From Limimaricola sp. (GTDB taxonomy: Bacteria; Pseudomonadota; Alphaproteobacteria; Rhodobacterales; Rhodobacteraceae), in NCBI RefSeq assembly GCF_016125575.1, contig NZ_WGLM01000002.1:682001-746000 (forward strand): a stretch of 64,000 nt of DNA, given 5' to 3'. Each line of letters starts with the position of its first letter. Position 1 is the stretch's first letter. Made by a program: the position numbers and the translations under genes. This document shows, piece after piece, positions 38,801 through 45,729 of this stretch. The notes beneath the pieces were generated by a model, which searched no databases, was not told where the DNA came from, and was given only the letters and a program-made list of their open reading frames with translations.

Positions 38801-39293
38801 ACTCGCCCGGGCCGAGAAGGTTGGGCGCCGCGGCCGTTGCACCAAAGAAGACCTCGCCAGCAAACGCCCCGGGCGGGGCGATCGCCACGAAAGAGACCGG
38901 CGCGAATTTATGCGTCACCGCAAAGCTTTCCGCTTCGGTCAGCGTTTCGCGCGCAACGGCGGCCACGAAGACGCCCGCCGGCGTGCGTGCAAGGTCATAG
39001 ACAAGGTCATCGACCTTGTAGGGGGTCGCGCCGTCAAGCGCGGCGCGCACCTCGGCCTCGCCGCCCTTCGTCGCGGGCAGCGTCATGTAGCGGATCTGGT
39101 CGTTGGGCAGGATCAGCTTGGTCCGCAGGCCCCGCGGATCGAGGGCCACAGCGTTGCGCCGCATCAGCGCAAGCCGCGCGTCAAGATCGGCGATGTCAAA
39201 GCTGACCTCGTCGATCACATGCCAGCCGCCGGTAACCCGGTGCAGGAGGCTGATCCCGTCGGAGGAAAGGGAAAGAGCGAAGTTTGGTTGCAT
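35829..39293 (-). CDS. giant PilM/GspL-like - TM - PilP/GspC-like fusion protein, unknown function
   Basis: The 1154-residue protein has four parts. The N-terminal domain (about 1-160: FALSLSSDGISLLHR, LILPNDQIRYMTLP, DDLVYDLAR) resembles the actin-like cytoplasmic domain of PilM/GspL. A Pro/Ala/Glu/Lys-rich linker (about 165-590) follows. There is a single membrane helix (about 600-622, YLGLILTVLLLLFLAIAAAW). The long Ala/Pro/Asp-rich outer region ends in a compact domain (about 1085-1154: LRQISLLGVTGTSSNRAALI, QVKVGDALDGGQVV) that looks like PilP/GspC HR. No pilus or type II secretion genes are nearby. Domain assignments are pattern-based inference. Confidence 0.75.
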   Translation of the reverse strand: MQPNFALSLSSDGISLLHRVTGGWHVIDEVSFDIADLDARLALMRRNAVALDPRGLRTKLILPNDQIRYMTLPATKGGEAEVRAALDGATPYKVDDLVYDLARTPAGVFVAAVARETLTEAESFAVTHKFAPVSFVAIAPPGAFAGEVFFGATAAAPNLLGPGESPERDREPVRVLGKARVAEPPPPPPAGSTPVAMAAAAVERKVQQKTPEEDPQKAGPDAAETATAAPSPADAEPEKAEPQDESPAAEPAKAASPATPPAEKPADKAAAAARLSIPSRDVPPASRPAPVVTPRAETAAATPAKAEVPKATPPAEKAAAAPAKTEAPEVTPPKDEAPKAPAPKPAEPEPVFVSRTRPLQALRKTSEPSSGPVAPAATRPSPIPPAPAADPRGGEPKFATRNAPRGPMPWQTPSAGTAIPPPLPGSKAADTPPKAAVTLDKPPAASARPLGVATDVPPAAGPRLGAASTGAPAPRAMPSPMAAPRNGPQNDQRLNSAPVTAPNKPAPSVAPPPGIAPLLSAGKAASPKSEAASPSTAKVAAPSLPPDGLRRALAISAASRKVQKETAAEQAETAAQMTVFGARKSAHRQRIGGKPRYLGLILTVLLLLFLAIAAAWASVTSPQVVMRWLGLSRDTAVASADSTASDPVVPGIKPVARPTATQADATAPDAAVSGTVPPAPALTDSQTMASATGNVITDTPTPEEEASADLADLGTGAADAGATATADASAADTASSDTGAASPGAAPDTVASAAPTGQPLTPDQASQAYAATGVWQRTPSLPTSLQADPGTGVGADAGAAPMVRAGPVPLPNLGNLASDVPANVPPLPPPQPAAPATAAVAAADAARLVPATPDGAVTPSGALVIAGKPTVIPPLPPRADAVATGPVPPAPDLTAPPATASPSAAATDSAPAASTEPLPAEAAPPVTVVTAGGVDIQPLARPDTATTATSAAPDTAPLPAVFGNATRADVQALPPKPRPDNLVPASAPGNDGASIAAPAPDAFASATALAVAVSAPPDARPANFDSIVAAARPAQDQAAVDAAVQQAAAASSAPAIPPNAPRMEVTGMPTGPVPGGVARAATDSNAIRLRQISLLGVTGTSSNRAALIRLPSGSVMQVKVGDALDGGQVVAIGENLVNYVKGGRTISLQMPPVQ

Positions 39294-39485
39294 GGGCCGG
39301 CTTTAGAACTCTCGACAAGGGGGAGGAATGGTCACCCGCCGTTTGCGGGAACCTACAGCAGATTCCTGCCAAGGCCAAGGCGGCGGGCACCGAGGCGGGG
39401 AGTTGACGGCTTGCACGACAGGCGGTCGGCTGCGACGCTGCAAGGGGGTGGATTAGGCCCCCTTGTGTGGCGAAGGAGGAACGAG

Positions 39486-40196
39486 ATGGGCAGGTCGGTC
39501 TGGAGAAAGGGCCTCGTGCTGGCGTTGGTGTTGGGAACGGCATGGTTTGCGGGGATTGAACCCGTGCAGGCGCAGGCGGCGCGCACGATCAGCGTAACGG
39601 GCGAAGGGCAAAGCGCCGCAAAACCTGACATGGCCGCGATTCGTCTTGGCGTCAGCAAGGATGCCCCCTCTGCCAGTGATGCGGTTGCCGCAATGAGCGC
39701 GGACATGGCGCAGGTTCTGGCCGCATTGAAAGAAGCCGGTATCGCCGACATCGATCTGCAAACCAGCGGCCTGTCGCTGAACGAGCGCTACTCGCGGCCC
39801 GACGAGAACGGCAACACCACGCTGGTGGGGTTCACCGCGTCCACGGACCTGACGGTCCGCGTGCGTGATCTGGACAAGCTGGGCAGCATCCTCGACACCG
39901 TGGTGCGGACCGGCGCCAACCGGCTGAACGGCATCAGCTTTGACTTGCAGGATCCCGGTCCGGCGACCGACGCCGCGCGCCGGGCCGCGGTTGCCGATGG
40001 CATCGCGCGCGCCCGGCTTTACGCCGCTGCCGCGGGCGTGACACTCGGCCCATTGTTGACGCTGGACGAGGCCGGAGGAGGCAGCCCGACGCCGGTGATG
40101 ATGGAGGCGCGCTTTGCCGCGGCGCCCGTGCCGGTCGCGGCGGGCGAGGTCAGCGTCAGCGCCTCGGTGCAGATGACCTTCGCTATCGGCGACTAG
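39486..40196 (+). CDS. SIMPL (DUF541) domain periplasmic protein
   Basis: The 236-residue protein has a signal peptide (about 1-30, ending near VQAQA) and the SIMPL/DUF541 domain. Features are ISVTGEGQSAAKPDMAAI at its start, a central YSRPDENGNTTLVGFTAS and a final ASVQMTFAI strand. Such proteins form periplasmic or outer-membrane-associated rings of uncertain function. AAGGAGGA lies just before the ATG at 39486; longer in-frame readings would mirror the gene to the left. Confidence 0.9.
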   Translation: MGRSVWRKGLVLALVLGTAWFAGIEPVQAQAARTISVTGEGQSAAKPDMAAIRLGVSKDAPSASDAVAAMSADMAQVLAALKEAGIADIDLQTSGLSLNERYSRPDENGNTTLVGFTASTDLTVRVRDLDKLGSILDTVVRTGANRLNGISFDLQDPGPATDAARRAAVADGIARARLYAAAAGVTLGPLLTLDEAGGGSPTPVMMEARFAAAPVPVAAGEVSVSASVQMTFAIGD

Positions 40197-40207
40197 GGCT
40201 CGGGTCA

Positions 40208-40241
40208 GGGGCCGGGGAGGGCACATGCCGCCCCCGGCCCG
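40208..40241. terminator. bidirectional terminator-like hairpin
   Basis: GGGCCGGGG (40209-40217) pairs with CCCCGGCCC (40232-40240) between the convergent SIMPL and sulfhydrylase genes. A loose ATATCC follows, echoing the dispersed repeat, but the resemblance is weak. Confidence 0.55.
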
Positions 40242-40248
40242 CGATATC

Positions 40249-41535
40249 CTATGCCGTCGCGGCGGCCAGCGCCTGGTCAAGATCGGCGATCAGGTCTTCG
40301 GCATCCTCGATCCCGATCGACAGGCGCACCACGTTGGGCGCGGCACCTGCCGCCACCTGCTGTTCTTCGTTCAGCTGGCGGTGCGTGGTCGAGGCGGAAT
40401 GGATGATCAGGCTGCGCGTATCGCCAAGGTTGGCGACGTGGCTGAAGAGCTTGACGTTATCCACCAGCTTGACGCAGGCGTCGTATCCACCCTTGACCGC
40501 GAAGGTAAAGAGCGCGCCCGCGCCCTTCGGACAGATCTTTTTCGCGCGGTCGAAATAGGGCGAACTTTCAAGGCCCGGATAGGTCACGAAATCGACCCGG
40601 CTGTCAGCCTCCAGCCACTTGGCGACCTTCACCGCGTTCTCGACATGGCGTTGCATCCGCAATGACAGGGTTTCGATGCCCATCAGCGTGTAATGCGCGC
40701 CCTGCGGGTTCATCGTCATCCCGAGGTCACGCAGCCCCACCGCGATGGAGTGGAAGGTGAAGGCCATCGCGCCCAATGCGGCATGGAAGGTCAGTCCGTG
40801 ATAGGCGGGCTCGGGCTCCGAGAGCGAGGGGAATTTGCCCGAGGCGGACCAGTCGAACTTGCCCGAATCCACAACCGCACCGCCGGTGACCGTACCGTTG
40901 CCGGTCAGGTATTTCGTGGTCGAATGCACGACCAGCGTCGCACCGTGCTCGATCGGGCGGCAGAGGTAGGGCGTGGCCGAGGTGTTGTCGACGATCAGCG
41001 GGAGGCCCGCGGCGTCGGCCACCTTGGCAATGGCGGGCAGGTCGGTGACATAGCCGCCGGGGTTCGCGATCGTCTCGCAGAAAACGGCGCGGGTATTGTC
41101 GTCAATCGCGGCGGCAATGGCATCGGGATCGTCGAAATCGACGAATTTGGCCGACCAGCCGAACTTGCGGATCGTATTGGTGAATTGCTGGATCGTACCG
41201 CCGTAGAGCCGGGTCGAGGCCACCACGTTGCAGCCGGGGCTCATCAGCGGGAACAGCGCCATTATCTGCGCCGCATGGCCCGAAGAACAGCAGATCGCCC
41301 CCGCGCCGCCTTCCAGCGCCGCGATCCTGTCGGCCAGGGCCGAGACGGTCGGGTTGGTCAGGCGCGAATAGATGTAGCCCACTTCCTGCAGGTTGAAGAG
41401 CGCTGCCGCGTGATCGGCATCGCGAAAGACGTAGGCCGTCGTCTGGTAGATCGGCACCTGCCGCGCGCCTGTGGCGGGGTCGGGGCTGCTTCCGGCATGC
41501 ACTTGCAGCGTGTCGAAGCCGAGGGGCTTGGTCAT
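40249..41535 (-). CDS. metY: O-acetylhomoserine sulfhydrylase (aminocarboxypropyltransferase)
   Basis: The 428-residue Cys/Met-metabolism PLP enzyme should make homocysteine from O-acetylhomoserine and sulfide. The PLP lysine is expected at K208 (VVHSTTKYLTGNG). SRLTNPTV and the IVDNTSATPYLCRP region are conserved. Its length favours MetY over cystathionine gamma-synthase (about 385). GGGAGGAT precedes the ATG. No SAM riboswitch was recognisable in the 116-base leader, which holds a GC-rich hairpin at 41580-41607. Confidence 0.92.
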   Translation of the reverse strand: MTKPLGFDTLQVHAGSSPDPATGARQVPIYQTTAYVFRDADHAAALFNLQEVGYIYSRLTNPTVSALADRIAALEGGAGAICCSSGHAAQIMALFPLMSPGCNVVASTRLYGGTIQQFTNTIRKFGWSAKFVDFDDPDAIAAAIDDNTRAVFCETIANPGGYVTDLPAIAKVADAAGLPLIVDNTSATPYLCRPIEHGATLVVHSTTKYLTGNGTVTGGAVVDSGKFDWSASGKFPSLSEPEPAYHGLTFHAALGAMAFTFHSIAVGLRDLGMTMNPQGAHYTLMGIETLSLRMQRHVENAVKVAKWLEADSRVDFVTYPGLESSPYFDRAKKICPKGAGALFTFAVKGGYDACVKLVDNVKLFSHVANLGDTRSLIIHSASTTHRQLNEEQQVAAGAAPNVVRLSIGIEDAEDLIADLDQALAAATA

Positions 41536-41579
41536 GGGATCCTCCCGTTGGTCATGATCGCGGCGACGTTAGGGGAAGC

Positions 41580-41607
41580 GCCCCCGCCGCACAACTGCGA
41601 AGGGGGC
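41580..41607 (-). terminator. hairpin between Do-like protease and metY
   Basis: GCCCCC (41580-41585) pairs with GGGGGC (41602-41607), with a short GCA/TGC inner stem. It could end the protease transcript or lie in the metY leader. There is no T-tract. Confidence 0.4.
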
Positions 41608-41651
41608 ATCACGAAATCCTTATATTCTTGGGCTTCGGCGCGGTCCGGGGC

Positions 41652-43028
41652 CTAGTAACCGCGCAGGCGGATCATCGCGCGCTGGGTGCCGCGCTGCACC
41701 TCGATCTGCCATGACCGGCCACCGCTGCGCAGCACGGCCTTGAGGTCATCCGGCGTTTGCAGGCTGCGGCCGTTGACCGAAAGCAACAGGTCGCCCGGCT
41801 GCAGCCCGGTGCGCAGGACCGGTCCCTGCACATCCGTCACCGCCAGCCCCGTCGCATCGAGCGGCAGACCCAGAGCGTCGATGACAGCCGGCGAGACTTG
41901 CTGAACGCTCAGCCCGTCCAGCACAGTGCCGCCATTGATCGCAACCGGGCTTGCATCGCTGCCCGGGGCCGCGCCCAGTTGCACCTGCGCATCGTGTAAC
42001 GCGCCGGCCCGCCAGTAGCTGACATCCGCGCTGTTGCCCGCGCCCGTGACGGCGAGCCGATAGGCCAGTTCGCTGGGGGCGTTGACCGGCTGACCTGCAA
42101 CCGAGACGATGACATCGCCGGTGGCAAGGCCCGCCTTGCTGAACGGGCTTTGCGGGTGCAGGCGGTTGATGACCACGCCATGCGGCGGTGACAGGCCCAG
42201 CGCATCGGCCATCGTGGCATCGACCGTCTGGGCATCGAGCCCCGACCACGGGTGCACGACCGATTTCTGCCCCGCTTCGGCCGCGGCAACGTAGCGCGCC
42301 ACGAGGTCCGCCGGAATGGCAAAGCCGATCCCGTTCGAGCCGCCCGACTGGCTGAGGATCGACGTGTTGATGCCTAGCAAATGTCCGTTGAGATCCACCA
42401 GCGCGCCGCCCGAATTGCCGGGATTGATCGCCGCGTCGGTCTGGACGTAGTAGCCTTGCGAACTGTCTGAGGCGCCCGAACGCGCCAGACCAGAGACGAT
42501 GCCGCTGGTGACCGTCTGACCGATACCGAAGGGGTTGCCGATGGCGATGACGAAATCGCCAACCTGCGCCAGATCGCTGTCGGCCAGCGTCAGCGCCGGC
42601 AGGCCCTTTGCGCCATCGAGCTTGATCACGGCGAGGTCCGCTGCCTTGTCGGCCAAAAGAACCTTGCCCGCGAATTCACGCCGGTCGGCCAGCACCACCC
42701 GGATGTCGGTCGCATCGCCCACGACGTGGTAGTTTGATACCACGATGCCATCGCTGCGCAGGATCACGCCCGAGCCAAGCGAGTTCTGCACCCGTGGCGC
42801 GGCCAGCCCACCGCCGAAGAACTGCGAAAAGATCGGGTCGTTCGCAAACGGGCTTTGCCGCTGCGCCACGACGCGGGTTGCGTAGATGTTGACGACCGCC
42901 GGGGTCGCCGCGCGCACCACCGGCGACAGCGACATCTGCACCTCGGCGCGGCTGAGCGGTACCTGTGGCTCGGCCAGCGCGGCAGTCGCGAGCAGTAGGG
43001 GGACAAGCGCGATCGCGAAACGGTGCAT
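41652..43028 (-). CDS. Do-like trypsin-type serine protease with two PDZ domains (second copy)
   Basis: The 458-residue exported protease has a signal peptide (MHRFAIALVPLLLATAALA). The catalytic triad is His101 (SNYHVVGD), Asp131 (DKAADLAVI) and Ser206 (NPGNSGGALV). It has PDZ domains at about 265-350 and 370-458. It lacks the long Q-linker of DegP and is closer to DegQ/DegS-type periplasmic proteases. It is distinct from the hflC-linked protease at 28708-30201. Its stress or housekeeping role cannot be distinguished from sequence. Confidence 0.9.
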   Translation of the reverse strand: MHRFAIALVPLLLATAALAEPQVPLSRAEVQMSLSPVVRAATPAVVNIYATRVVAQRQSPFANDPIFSQFFGGGLAAPRVQNSLGSGVILRSDGIVVSNYHVVGDATDIRVVLADRREFAGKVLLADKAADLAVIKLDGAKGLPALTLADSDLAQVGDFVIAIGNPFGIGQTVTSGIVSGLARSGASDSSQGYYVQTDAAINPGNSGGALVDLNGHLLGINTSILSQSGGSNGIGFAIPADLVARYVAAAEAGQKSVVHPWSGLDAQTVDATMADALGLSPPHGVVINRLHPQSPFSKAGLATGDVIVSVAGQPVNAPSELAYRLAVTGAGNSADVSYWRAGALHDAQVQLGAAPGSDASPVAINGGTVLDGLSVQQVSPAVIDALGLPLDATGLAVTDVQGPVLRTGLQPGDLLLSVNGRSLQTPDDLKAVLRSGGRSWQIEVQRGTQRAMIRLRGY

Positions 43029-43146
43029 CGAGGAACCTCCGGCTGAAACCTTGTCGCGGATGATTTCCGCGCCCCGGCCCGGATTTCAAGGCAAAGCCCC
43101 GCCGCCTCGCGGATTAGTGTGGGCCGCGCGACCGCGCGACTGCCCA

Positions 43147-43203
43147 GGGGGCGCTGCCCCCGACCCCGCCCTGCGGGCGCGGTCTCCCCCGGGATATTTG
43201 CAA
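43147..43203. repeat. dispersed two-hairpin intergenic repeat, copy 2 (inverted)
   Basis: On the plus strand it reads GGGGGC-GCT-GCCCCC (43147-43161), a GCCC-TGC-GGGC hairpin (43168-43178), CCCCCGGG, then GATATTTG and CAAGGCAAAGGCGG (43201-43214). Reversed, this is the same order as the copies at 11431 and 43374. Confidence 0.7.
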
Positions 43204-43373
43204 GGCAAAGGCGGGCAGGGCGCACCCCCGGCCGGAACCCCGAGGGTCCGGCGCCCGGCCGGGGACGGCGCGCGGTGGCGCCTTCGCCTGCGGTCATCGG
43301 CGTCCCCGCCTGTACCGCGCCGCCAGAAGGCCCAGACATGATGAAGATTTCCTTAACGGCCGCCTTTGCCTGT
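43204..43373. other. non-coding core between inverted repeat copies
   Basis: No convincing gene. It starts with GGCAAAGGCGG and ends with CCGCCTTTGCC (43360-43370), an inverted pair that extends the flanking repeats. It also contains a strong GC palindromic stretch (CCCCCGGCCGG to CCGGCCGGGG, about 43226-43264). Together with 43029-43143 and 43425-43449 it makes up the longest gene-free gap of the window (421 bases). Confidence 0.6.
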
Positions 43374-43424
43374 CAAATATCCTCGGGGGTGAGCCCGGAA
43401 CGGGCGAGGGGGCAGACAGCCCCC
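43374..43424. repeat. dispersed two-hairpin intergenic repeat, copy 3
   Basis: CAAATATCC, TCGGGGG, a hairpin GCCCG-GAA-CGGGC (43393-43405) and a hairpin GGGGGC-AGACA-GCCCCC (43408-43424). It lies 26 bases after the stop of the GT8-like gene on the minus strand, the same position relative to a gene end as copy 1 has to pyrG. Confidence 0.7.
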
Positions 43425-43449
43425 TTGCGGCGCTGGCCAGTCGGGTGCT

Positions 43450-44448
43450 TCAGCGAAACCAGAGCCCGTCGGCCTTCAGCCGTGACCGGATCTGCTGTTC
43501 GCGTGGCGGCAGGTTGGCCCTGTCGAAAAGTGCGCGCGCCTTGGCGCCCCGGCCCTGATAGACCATCTTCTTGACGGCCTCGGATTCGCGCAGAAGGCGT
43601 TTCAGCGGTTGGATGTTGGCGATGGTGTCGAGCTCTTCCACCGCCCTGTCGCTCTCGCGGGCATAGAGAAGTGGCAGCGCGCGGTAATGGCAGGTGATGC
43701 CACCGTCCATGCCGTCCAGTTCCGGCCCCGGCCGTCCGCCGCCCAGCCCGTGGATGACCAGCGGCAGCACCACCTGGTCGAGCCAGGGGTCGAGCGGCTG
43801 GATCACCAGTTCGGGCGGAGGATCGTCGCGAACCGAAACGGCATAGCGGGTGAAGCGGGCGCCAAACTCGGCCGGGTCCGCGCCGCAGAACCAGCCTGCG
43901 TTGAAATAAAGATAGCGCTGCCAGTATTCATCGGGTTGGGAGAGATCGAGCGACGAGGCGAAATCCAGCCCGAAGCGGTCGTAGAGCGATTTCCAGATCG
44001 CCGTGTAGCCCGGCCAATACAGCTCTTCCTTCGGCCATGTCCCCTCGCGCCGCATCGAGGCGGTGGGGCGGGCGAAGTCGAAAGGCACCTCGCCAATCTC
44101 GCCAAGGATCAGCGTATCGGTGTCGAGAAAAAGAAATGGCTCTCCCGCGGGCAGGCAGCTCAGCCCTTCGATCTTGTTGCCGTAGGGATAGCTTGCGCCG
44201 AAATGCGCGGACGTGAAGGGAACAATTTCGGCGCCGAAGCCTTCGAGTGCTGTGCGGAACGAGGGGTCGATGCGCGGATCGGCGGGCCAGAGCGGGCCGG
44301 GCTGCGGTTCGGCCACCACCAGCCGTCCGGCAAAGCCGGGCGCATTGCGTCGCAGCGAGGCTGCCAGAAACAGCGCCTCGATCTGCAGACGCCCGGCTTG
44401 TGCGACGATCATGATGTTGAAAGGGATTTTCGCCTTCGTCCTTGCCAT
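43450..44448 (-). CDS. GT8-like putative glycosyltransferase
   Basis: The 332-residue protein has features of a GT-A fold retaining glycosyltransferase: a DxD-type motif in FLFLDTDTLI (about 108-114) and a later YFNAGWFCG (181-189), like the DxD and FNxG motifs of family 8. There is no signal peptide or membrane helix. The start at 44448 (MARTKAK) is preferred over an ATG 36 bases upstream because AGAAGGG precedes it. It stands alone, diverging from the LacI operon. The acceptor and donor are unknown. Confidence 0.65.
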   Translation of the reverse strand: MARTKAKIPFNIMIVAQAGRLQIEALFLAASLRRNAPGFAGRLVVAEPQPGPLWPADPRIDPSFRTALEGFGAEIVPFTSAHFGASYPYGNKIEGLSCLPAGEPFLFLDTDTLILGEIGEVPFDFARPTASMRREGTWPKEELYWPGYTAIWKSLYDRFGLDFASSLDLSQPDEYWQRYLYFNAGWFCGADPAEFGARFTRYAVSVRDDPPPELVIQPLDPWLDQVVLPLVIHGLGGGRPGPELDGMDGGITCHYRALPLLYARESDRAVEELDTIANIQPLKRLLRESEAVKKMVYQGRGAKARALFDRANLPPREQQIRSRLKADGLWFR

Positions 44449-44553
44449 GTCCGGCCCTTCTGACCCGCCTTCAAGGGGGTCCAAGAACGATCATCGCGGC
44501 GGAGCGGGGCCGAAGTCAAACCGATTTCCTGATCGGCGGTAAAGCGAATCGGA

Positions 44554-44583
44554 TTGACAGGCAGCCTTGCCCACGCGTACTGA
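44554..44583 (+). promoter_or_regulatory. candidate promoter of the LacI-ABC-GH32 operon
   Basis: A perfect TTGACA -35 box lies at 44554-44559. A weak -10 (TACTGA, 44578-44583) follows after 18 bases, directly abutting the tandem operators. The placement fits repression by a bound LacI-type regulator. Confidence 0.5.
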
Positions 44584-44608
44584 CATCGGTGTCATGACAT
44601 CGGTGTCA
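44581..44608 (+). promoter_or_regulatory. tandem LacI-type operators
   Basis: Two head-to-tail perfect copies of a 14-bp dyad, TGACATCGGTGTCA, occupy 44581-44594 and 44595-44608. Each has TGACA/TGTCA arms, and the centre TCGG contains the CG step common in LacI-family operators. They sit 41 bases before the LacI gene and next to its promoter, so autoregulation of the whole operon is likely. Confidence 0.7.
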
Positions 44609-44649
44609 TAGCCGGACATGACAGGGGCGGGATTGGCCGGGGAGGGGCA

Positions 44650-45729
44650 ATGTCTACCATATACGATGTTGCGCGTGTCGCAGGCGTATCGCCCAAGACG
44701 GTCAGCCGGGTGCTGAACGGCGATGCACCCGTTGGCAAGAAGACGCGCGAAGCGGTCGAGGCCGCGATGGCGGAGTTGGGCTTTGTGCGCTCTTCCGCGG
44801 CGCGGATGATGCGGGCCTCGAAATCGGGGCTGATCGGGCTGATCACCGGCGCAATCTCGCATTCGCCCGAGCCGAGCGAACCGGCAGGGTTGCCAGACCT
44901 TTTCATCGTTCAGGGTATCCAGCGGGCGATCGCGGCCGAGGGCAAGACACTGATGATTGCCGATACCGGCGGTCACAGCGACAAGGTCGCGCACCTGATG
45001 CACACCTTCCTCGAACATCGGGTCGAAGGGCTGATCTACGTCGCCGACTATCACCAGGAGGTGTCGCTGCCGCCTGTCGGGCGCGATACGCCGCTGGTGC
45101 TGGCCAATTGCTTTGATGCCGCAGGCACGCCCGCCGTGGTGCCCGACGACCGGCGGGGCCAGCGCGAACTGGTCACGCGCCTGATTGCCGCCGGCCACAG
45201 CCGGATCGGCTACCTGACCTTGCAGCGCAACATGGTGGCGACGGGCCTGCGCCTTGCGGGCTATCGCGATGCGCTGGAGGCGGCGGGCATTGCACCCGAC
45301 CCGGCACTGGTCGTGACCGGCTATCTGGAAGGGCAGGGGCATGACAGCCGCCTTCTGTGGGATGCGATCGACCGGCTTTTGTCGATGCCCGAGCCGCCGA
45401 CCGTCCTGTGCTGCGGCAACGACGAGATGGCGATGCGCGCCTACGGCATCCTGCGCACCCGCGGCCTGCGCGTGCCCGAAGAGATCGGCGTGGCCGGTTA
45501 CGACAACTACCGCGTCATCGCCGAAACCCTTTATCCGCCGCTGACGACGGTCGAGTTGCCCTACGTGGCGATCGGCATGCGCGCGGCCGAAACGCTTCTT
45601 TCGCTGATCAACGGCGAAGGCCCGATGCAGACAAACCCGACCCTCGTGGCGGGCCCTGTATCCTGGCGGTCCTCTGTGACCGCCACCAGCAACGTGCGCA
45701 AACTGGAAACCAAAGGGAGGACCACCTGA
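44650..45729 (+). CDS. LacI-family transcriptional regulator of sugar operon
   Basis: The 359-residue regulator starts with the LacI helix-turn-helix (TIYDVARVAGVSPKTVSRVLNG) and hinge helix, followed by a periplasmic-binding-like sugar domain (about 65-340). It is the first gene of the operon encoding an ABC importer and a GH32-like hydrolase. Its stop codon overlaps the start of the binding-protein gene (TGATG). It probably binds the tandem dyads at 44581-44608 and releases them in response to the imported sugar or a derivative. Confidence 0.93.
   Translation: MSTIYDVARVAGVSPKTVSRVLNGDAPVGKKTREAVEAAMAELGFVRSSAARMMRASKSGLIGLITGAISHSPEPSEPAGLPDLFIVQGIQRAIAAEGKTLMIADTGGHSDKVAHLMHTFLEHRVEGLIYVADYHQEVSLPPVGRDTPLVLANCFDAAGTPAVVPDDRRGQRELVTRLIAAGHSRIGYLTLQRNMVATGLRLAGYRDALEAAGIAPDPALVVTGYLEGQGHDSRLLWDAIDRLLSMPEPPTVLCCGNDEMAMRAYGILRTRGLRVPEEIGVAGYDNYRVIAETLYPPLTTVELPYVAIGMRAAETLLSLINGEGPMQTNPTLVAGPVSWRSSVTATSNVRKLETKGRTT

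Noticed and set aside
41536-41651. Possible SAM-II or SAM/SAH riboswitch before metY
   Set aside because: Alphaproteobacterial met genes often carry one, but the conserved core and pseudoknot pattern could not be found; only a simple GC hairpin is present.
43204-43373. Small gene inside the repeat-flanked core
   Set aside because: Open frames here are short, lack ribosome sites and change character across the palindromes.
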